Program-made: the position numbers and the translations under genes
Shown here: piece after piece, positions 59,886 through 64,000 of the stretch
Position numbering within the stretch: the first letter of the stretch is position 1
Layout of the letters: every line of letters begins with the position of its first letter
The notes under the pieces: model-generated
The model's database searches: none
What the model was told of the DNA's origin: nothing
What the model saw: only the letters and a program-made list of their open reading frames with translations
NCBI RefSeq assembly: GCF_964036595.1
Contig: NZ_OZ038523.1
Location: 896,501 to 960,500, forward strand
From: Tenacibaculum sp. 190524A05c
GTDB lineage: Bacteria; Bacteroidota; Bacteroidia; Flavobacteriales; Flavobacteriaceae
Direction of reading: 5' to 3'
DNA: 64,000 nt

Positions 59886-61169
59886 ATGAATTATTTTAGT
59901 CTTAATCAACAATCAAAATCAGTTTCTTTTAAAGAAGCTGTAATTAATGGATTAGCTCCTGATAGAGGTTTGTATTTTCCTGAAAATATTAGTCCATTAC
60001 CAGAAGAGTTTATCACAAATATTGATACGTATTCTAATGAAGAAATTGCGTTTGAAGCCATTAAACAATTTGTTGGTGATGAAATTCCAAAATCAACTTT
60101 AAAAGAAATTGTTTCAGAAACTATTGATTTTGAATTTCCAGTTGTTAAAGTCCGAGAAAACATTGGAAGCTTAGAATTATTTCATGGTCCTACCCTAGCA
60201 TTTAAAGATGTTGGTGCGCGATTTATGGCCAGATGCTTAGGTTATTTTAATAATCAAAATCCAGAAAAAGTTACTGTATTAGTAGCAACTTCTGGCGATA
60301 CTGGTGGTGCTGTAGCTAATGGCTTTTTAGGAGTAAACGGTGTTGATGTTGTTATCTTATACCCTAGTGGTAAAGTCAGTGATATTCAAGAAAAACAGTT
60401 AACTACTTTAGGCAAAAACATTACAGCTTTAGAGGTAAATGGAGTTTTTGATGATTGTCAAGATATGGTGAAAACTGCATTTTTAGATGATCAAATTTCA
60501 AGAACTTTAACTTCTGCAAACTCTATAAATGTTGCAAGATGGTTACCGCAAATGTTCTATTATTTCTTTGCTTATAAACAGTTGTACAAAAAGCATCCAA
60601 ATTTAGTATTCTCTGTTCCAAGTGGAAACTTTGGTAATATTTGCGCAGGTATGATGGCACAAAAATTAGGTCTTCCAATTCAACATTTTGTTGCTGCTAC
60701 CAATGTAAATGACACTGTCCCTGAGTTTATGAAAAATGGAGAGTATAAACCTAAAGCTTCCAAAGCAACAATATCAAATGCAATGGATGTAGGTAATCCA
60801 AGTAATTTTATCCGAATTCAGAAATTGTTTAATAATAGTTTCGAAAACTTAAAAGGTGGATTTTCTTCTTTTTCTTTTGATGACGATGCTACAAAAGAAT
60901 CAATGAAGAGAATTTACAAAGAATCAAATTACATTGCAGATCCACACGGAGCAGTTGGTTATTTAGGTTTAGAAAAACATCAATTAAAAAAGGATGAATA
61001 TGGTGTTTTCTTAGAAACAGCACATCCTGTAAAATTCTTAGATGTTGTAGAAAGTACATTAAACTTAAAACTTACTATTCCTGAAGAAATACAAGAACTT
61101 ATAAAAAAAGAAAAACATTCTATTAAGATTAGCACTTATGATGAATTAAAATCTTTTCTAAACGCATAA
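59886..61169 (+). CDS. thrC: Threonine synthase
   Basis: ThrC converts O-phosphohomoserine to threonine with PLP. The 427-aa protein has GPTLAFKDVGAR with the PLP Lys107, ATSGDTGGAVANGF, and SVPSGNFGNICAG for phosphate binding. It ends the thr operon and is followed by a strong terminator. Confidence 0.97.
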   Translation: MNYFSLNQQSKSVSFKEAVINGLAPDRGLYFPENISPLPEEFITNIDTYSNEEIAFEAIKQFVGDEIPKSTLKEIVSETIDFEFPVVKVRENIGSLELFHGPTLAFKDVGARFMARCLGYFNNQNPEKVTVLVATSGDTGGAVANGFLGVNGVDVVILYPSGKVSDIQEKQLTTLGKNITALEVNGVFDDCQDMVKTAFLDDQISRTLTSANSINVARWLPQMFYYFFAYKQLYKKHPNLVFSVPSGNFGNICAGMMAQKLGLPIQHFVAATNVNDTVPEFMKNGEYKPKASKATISNAMDVGNPSNFIRIQKLFNNSFENLKGGFSSFSFDDDATKESMKRIYKESNYIADPHGAVGYLGLEKHQLKKDEYGVFLETAHPVKFLDVVESTLNLKLTIPEEIQELIKKEKHSIKISTYDELKSFLNA

Positions 61170-61170
61170 A

Positions 61171-61198
61171 AAAAGTCCGAGATTGCTCTCGGACTTTT
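61171..61198. terminator. Bidirectional terminator after thrC
   Basis: Arms AAAAGTCCGAGA and TCTCGGACTTTT flank the loop TTGC with T-runs on both strands, between thrC and the convergent secreted-protein gene. Confidence 0.93.
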
Positions 61199-61218
61199 TT
61201 TATTGAATTCAGTTAGAA

Positions 61219-61665
61219 TTACTTTTTGAATAAATTCGTAATATCTTCAGCAGTTAATAATCTTGAAACTTTTACTGTCTCAGCAATTTCAGGATCATCA
61301 CCACTTGTCATTTGAATTTGTAAGAAAGCCTCTCCGTCTTCTCTTGTATATTTTAACCATACAATTTGTCCATTCGCTTTCATTTTCAATGGATCTCTTG
61401 GAACATTTTGGAATCCTTGCATTAATCCATTGTATAATTTATCGATATCATTGTCTACGTTTTTGAAACTAAAGTTTACATATTCGTGCCCAATAGCGTT
61501 GATGTTTTTGAAAAAGAAATTATAATCACTTTCTCCAACCTTCTCTAAATACACATAACTCACTTTACCAACAATCTCACTTTGGCTAGTTTCTAAAAAT
61601 TCAATTTGTGCATAAGCTGCTGAAGAAGAAACTACAAACAATAACAACAATAAAGCTTTTCTCAT
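61219..61665 (-). CDS. Small secreted protein, function unknown
   Basis: This 148-aa protein has a signal peptide (1-19, ending AAYAQ) and a compact mature part of alternating strands and helices (IEFLETSQSEIVGKVSYVYLEKVGESDYNFFFKN, GQIVWLKYTREDGEAFLQIQM). No family is recognised with confidence. It is probably periplasmic and expressed as a single gene. Confidence 0.78.
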   Translation of the reverse strand: MRKALLLLLFVVSSSAAYAQIEFLETSQSEIVGKVSYVYLEKVGESDYNFFFKNINAIGHEYVNFSFKNVDNDIDKLYNGLMQGFQNVPRDPLKMKANGQIVWLKYTREDGEAFLQIQMTSGDDPEIAETVKVSRLLTAEDITNLFKK

Positions 61666-61771
61666 AATTTTAATTTTAGGGATTTATAATTTTATTAAAT
61701 CTATTTTAATAACGCCTAAAAATAGAATTATTATATCAATTTTACTATTTTTCGGCGATTAAAAGTGAAAA

Positions 61772-64000
61772 ATGAAAGTTTGTATAGCCGAAAAACCTAG
61801 TGTTGCACGAGAAATTGCTAACATTTTGGGTGCCAATACGAAACATGATGGATATTTTGAAGGAAATGGATATGCTGTGACATATACCTTTGGACACTTA
61901 TGTACTTTATTAGAACCAAAGGACTATAAACCGCACTGGAAAAGTTGGGATTTGAATAATTTACCAATGCTTCCGGACAAATTTAGTACAAAAGTCACTG
62001 AAGATTCGGGAATTCAAAAACAGTTTAGAATTGTAAAATCTCTGTTTGATAAAGCAGATGTAGTTATAAACTGTGGGGATGCTGGTCAAGAAGGAGAATT
62101 GATACAGCGTTGGGTTATTAATCAAGCTAATTATAAAGGTAAAGTTCAGCGATTATGGATTTCTTCACTTACTGAAGAAGCTATAAAAGAAGGTTTTGAT
62201 AATTTAAAAGACGAAGAAAGTTATAATAACTTGTACTATGCAGGGTATTCTAGAGCAATCGGAGATTGGTTATTAGGATTAAATGCAACACGATTATATA
62301 CTGTAAAATTTGGTGGTTACAAGCAGGTATTATCAATTGGTAGAGTCCAGACTCCTACTCTGGCCATGTTGGTAAATCGTTTTAATGAAATTAAAAACTT
62401 TAAACCACAACCATATTGGGAGTTACAGACTACTTATAGAAATACAGTGTTCAATTGTGAAGAAGGTAGATTTTTAAAAAAGGAAGAAGGACAAGCATTT
62501 GCTGATAAGGTAAAAGAATCTGATTTTGAAATCATTTCTGTTACTAAAAAGAAAGGAAAAGACTATGCACCTAAGCTTTTTGATTTAACAGGTTTACAAG
62601 TATATTGTAATAATAAATTTGGTTTTTCAGCTGATGAAACTTTAAAAATAGTTCAAAAGCTTTACGAAATGAAGGTTGTTACTTATCCTAGAGTAGATAC
62701 AACATTCTTACCTAATGATATCTATCCTAAGGTTGCTGGAATACTTCAAAGACTAACTAATTATAGTGAAATTACTGCTCCTCTTTTGGGTAAGAAAATA
62801 AAGAAGTCAACCCGAGTATTTAACGATAAAAAAGTTACAGATCACCATGCTATAATTCCTACAGGAATTCAAACCAATTTGCAATATAATCAGCAACAAG
62901 TTTATGATATTATTGTAAGAAGATTTATTGCTGTTTTTTATCCTGATAGTGATATTTCTAATACTTCAGTAATTGGAAAAGCAGATGAAGTTTCATTTAA
63001 AACTACAGGAAAAGAAATACTAACTAAAGGATGGAGAGTAGTTTTTGAATTTAATGAAGAACCTAAAAAAATAAATACTGAACAAAGTATACTTCCTAAT
63101 TTTGAGAAAGGTGAAAAGGGTCCACATGAACCAAGTTTCCTTGAAAAAGAGACTAAGCCACCTCGAAATTATACGGAAGCGAGTTTACTTCGTGCTATGG
63201 AAACAGCCGGTAAACAAGTAGATGATGATGAAATGCGTGAATTAATGAAAGAGAATGGAATTGGAAGACCATCTACACGTGCAAGTATAATTGAAACCTT
63301 GTTCAAAAGAAAATATATTGAACGCCAAAAGAAATTAGTAGTTCCAACACAAACTGGAATTGACTTAATTGCTCTTATTGACAATGAACTTTTAAAATCT
63401 GCTGAATTAACTGGGCTTTGGGAAAAAAGATTAAAAGAAATTGAACGTGGTGAGTTCCATGCAAGTTCTTTTATTAAACAAATGAAGGCCATGGTTGATC
63501 ATTTAGTTTATGAAGTTCGTTCTAGTAAAAAAACTGCACGTCTATCCGCTGAAAACAATACCCAAAAACCAACAACAGCAAAGAAAAAAACATCAACTAA
63601 GAAAACAGTAGTTGGTAAGGATTGTCCTAAATGTAAAAAAGGAAATTTACTAAAAGGGTCGTCTGCATATGGATGTTCAGATTATAAAAACGGATGTAAT
63701 TTTAAACTTCCTTTTTCTTTTATGGAAAAGAAAATATCTGAAAGTCAACTTATTCGATTGTTAGACAAAGGAAGCACAACGAACTTAAAAGGTTGGAAAT
63801 CGGAAAATGGTAAAATAGAAGGGCTGATTCGTTTTGATGATAATTTCAACCTTAAATTAGAACCAAAGAAAGGAGCTACAACAAAAAAGGTTCCAGATAC
63901 AATTACGTGTCCTAAATGTAAAAAAGGCACCGTTTTAAAAGGTAAATCTGCCTATGGATGCTCTGAATATAGCAATGGCTGTACTTTTGTTTTTCCTTTT
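61772..64000 (+). CDS. topB: DNA topoisomerase III, partial at right edge
   Basis: TopB is a type IA topoisomerase that decatenates DNA. The frame is open for 743 codons to the edge. It starts MKVCIAEKPSVAREIANILGA (TOPRIM), has the metal-binding GDAGQEGE (102-109) and the active-site tyrosine Tyr305 in VTYPRVDT. After residue 600 there are zinc-ribbon-like C-terminal repeats with Cys618 in CPKCKKG and a second CPKCKKG copy near 715. The 61-base upstream AT-rich region holds TATTTTTC, one mismatch from a -7 box. The C-terminus is missing. Confidence 0.96.
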   Translation, partial: MKVCIAEKPSVAREIANILGANTKHDGYFEGNGYAVTYTFGHLCTLLEPKDYKPHWKSWDLNNLPMLPDKFSTKVTEDSGIQKQFRIVKSLFDKADVVINCGDAGQEGELIQRWVINQANYKGKVQRLWISSLTEEAIKEGFDNLKDEESYNNLYYAGYSRAIGDWLLGLNATRLYTVKFGGYKQVLSIGRVQTPTLAMLVNRFNEIKNFKPQPYWELQTTYRNTVFNCEEGRFLKKEEGQAFADKVKESDFEIISVTKKKGKDYAPKLFDLTGLQVYCNNKFGFSADETLKIVQKLYEMKVVTYPRVDTTFLPNDIYPKVAGILQRLTNYSEITAPLLGKKIKKSTRVFNDKKVTDHHAIIPTGIQTNLQYNQQQVYDIIVRRFIAVFYPDSDISNTSVIGKADEVSFKTTGKEILTKGWRVVFEFNEEPKKINTEQSILPNFEKGEKGPHEPSFLEKETKPPRNYTEASLLRAMETAGKQVDDDEMRELMKENGIGRPSTRASIIETLFKRKYIERQKKLVVPTQTGIDLIALIDNELLKSAELTGLWEKRLKEIERGEFHASSFIKQMKAMVDHLVYEVRSSKKTARLSAENNTQKPTTAKKKTSTKKTVVGKDCPKCKKGNLLKGSSAYGCSDYKNGCNFKLPFSFMEKKISESQLIRLLDKGSTTNLKGWKSENGKIEGLIRFDDNFNLKLEPKKGATTKKVPDTITCPKCKKGTVLKGKSAYGCSEYSNGCTFVFPF

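Overview
The window is a chromosomal segment of a marine-type Flavobacteriaceae bacterium (Bacteroidota), close in character to Tenacibaculum, Polaribacter or Aquimarina; genus is not resolvable from this sequence alone. Signs seen directly are strong AT richness, promoters of the Bacteroidota type (TAnnTTTG -7 box) in front of many genes, lipoprotein signals of the SCSDD type, two proteins with C-terminal type IX secretion (T9SS) sorting domains, and a TonB receptor with an N-terminal carboxypeptidase-like domain. No tRNA, rRNA, CRISPR array, integrase, transposase or phage structural gene was seen.

Layout. 1-4.8 kb: replication restart and recombination helicases PriA (cut by the left edge) and RecG around a MEST-like hydrolase. 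4.8-9.2 kb: SH3 protein, rRNA cytosine methyltransferase, and two T9SS cargo proteins (endonuclease I and an alpha/beta hydrolase). 9.5-13 kb: tight operon of a VWA-like membrane protein, a 59-aa CPXCG protein, a hotdog thioesterase and an SPFH protein. 13-16.4 kb: small membrane protein, group III truncated haemoglobin divergent from a Crp/Fnr regulator, purB and a lipoprotein. 16.4-19.8 kb: probable metal (zinc-type) uptake locus with a His-rich secreted protein, a TonB receptor and a lipoprotein. 19.8-26.4 kb: housekeeping and accessory singletons (MFS, M48 protease, hydrolase, MsrB, DUF1572, LacI, GNAT, DoxX). 26.4-30.7 kb: a LytTR two-component locus with one canonical and one degenerate histidine kinase plus a secreted protein with about nine SDYY repeats, whose promoter carries a 21-bp-period direct repeat. 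30.8-33.7 kb: DinB-like protein, ffh, folD.

33.7-43.2 kb is the most interesting region: a minus-strand NAD+/ADP-ribose island. An NrtR-type Nudix regulator (a family whose effector is ADP-ribose) is followed by a PRPP-synthetase homologue, a bacterial-type PARG, an unknown 138-aa protein, an ADP-ribosylglycohydrolase, two macrodomain proteins, KptA RNA 2'-phosphotransferase, a sirtuin, a PPP phosphatase, a NADAR protein, a nucleoside deoxyribosyltransferase-like protein, and finally a NAMPT homologue. Three palindromes with the same 7-nt spacer overlap the -7 boxes of nrtR, the prs-like gene and the NAMPT gene, so the island can be read as one regulon. I infer a closed loop: ADP-ribose released by the erasers induces the island, and the Prs-like and NAMPT-like enzymes return ADP-ribose and nicotinamide to NAD+, either through PRPP and NMN or directly as in the phage NARP1 pathway.

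43.2-56.1 kb: peptidase E, a lipocalin-like lipoprotein, a subtilase, four tandem secreted paralogues with a carboxypeptidase-regulatory-like domain, a DUF6702 protein, two M1 metallopeptidases, a Crp/Fnr regulator and an extended SDR. 56.3-61.2 kb: thrA-thrB-thrC, preceded by an unlisted threonine/isoleucine-rich leader peptide and alternative hairpins (attenuation). 61.2-64 kb: small secreted protein and topB, cut by the right edge.
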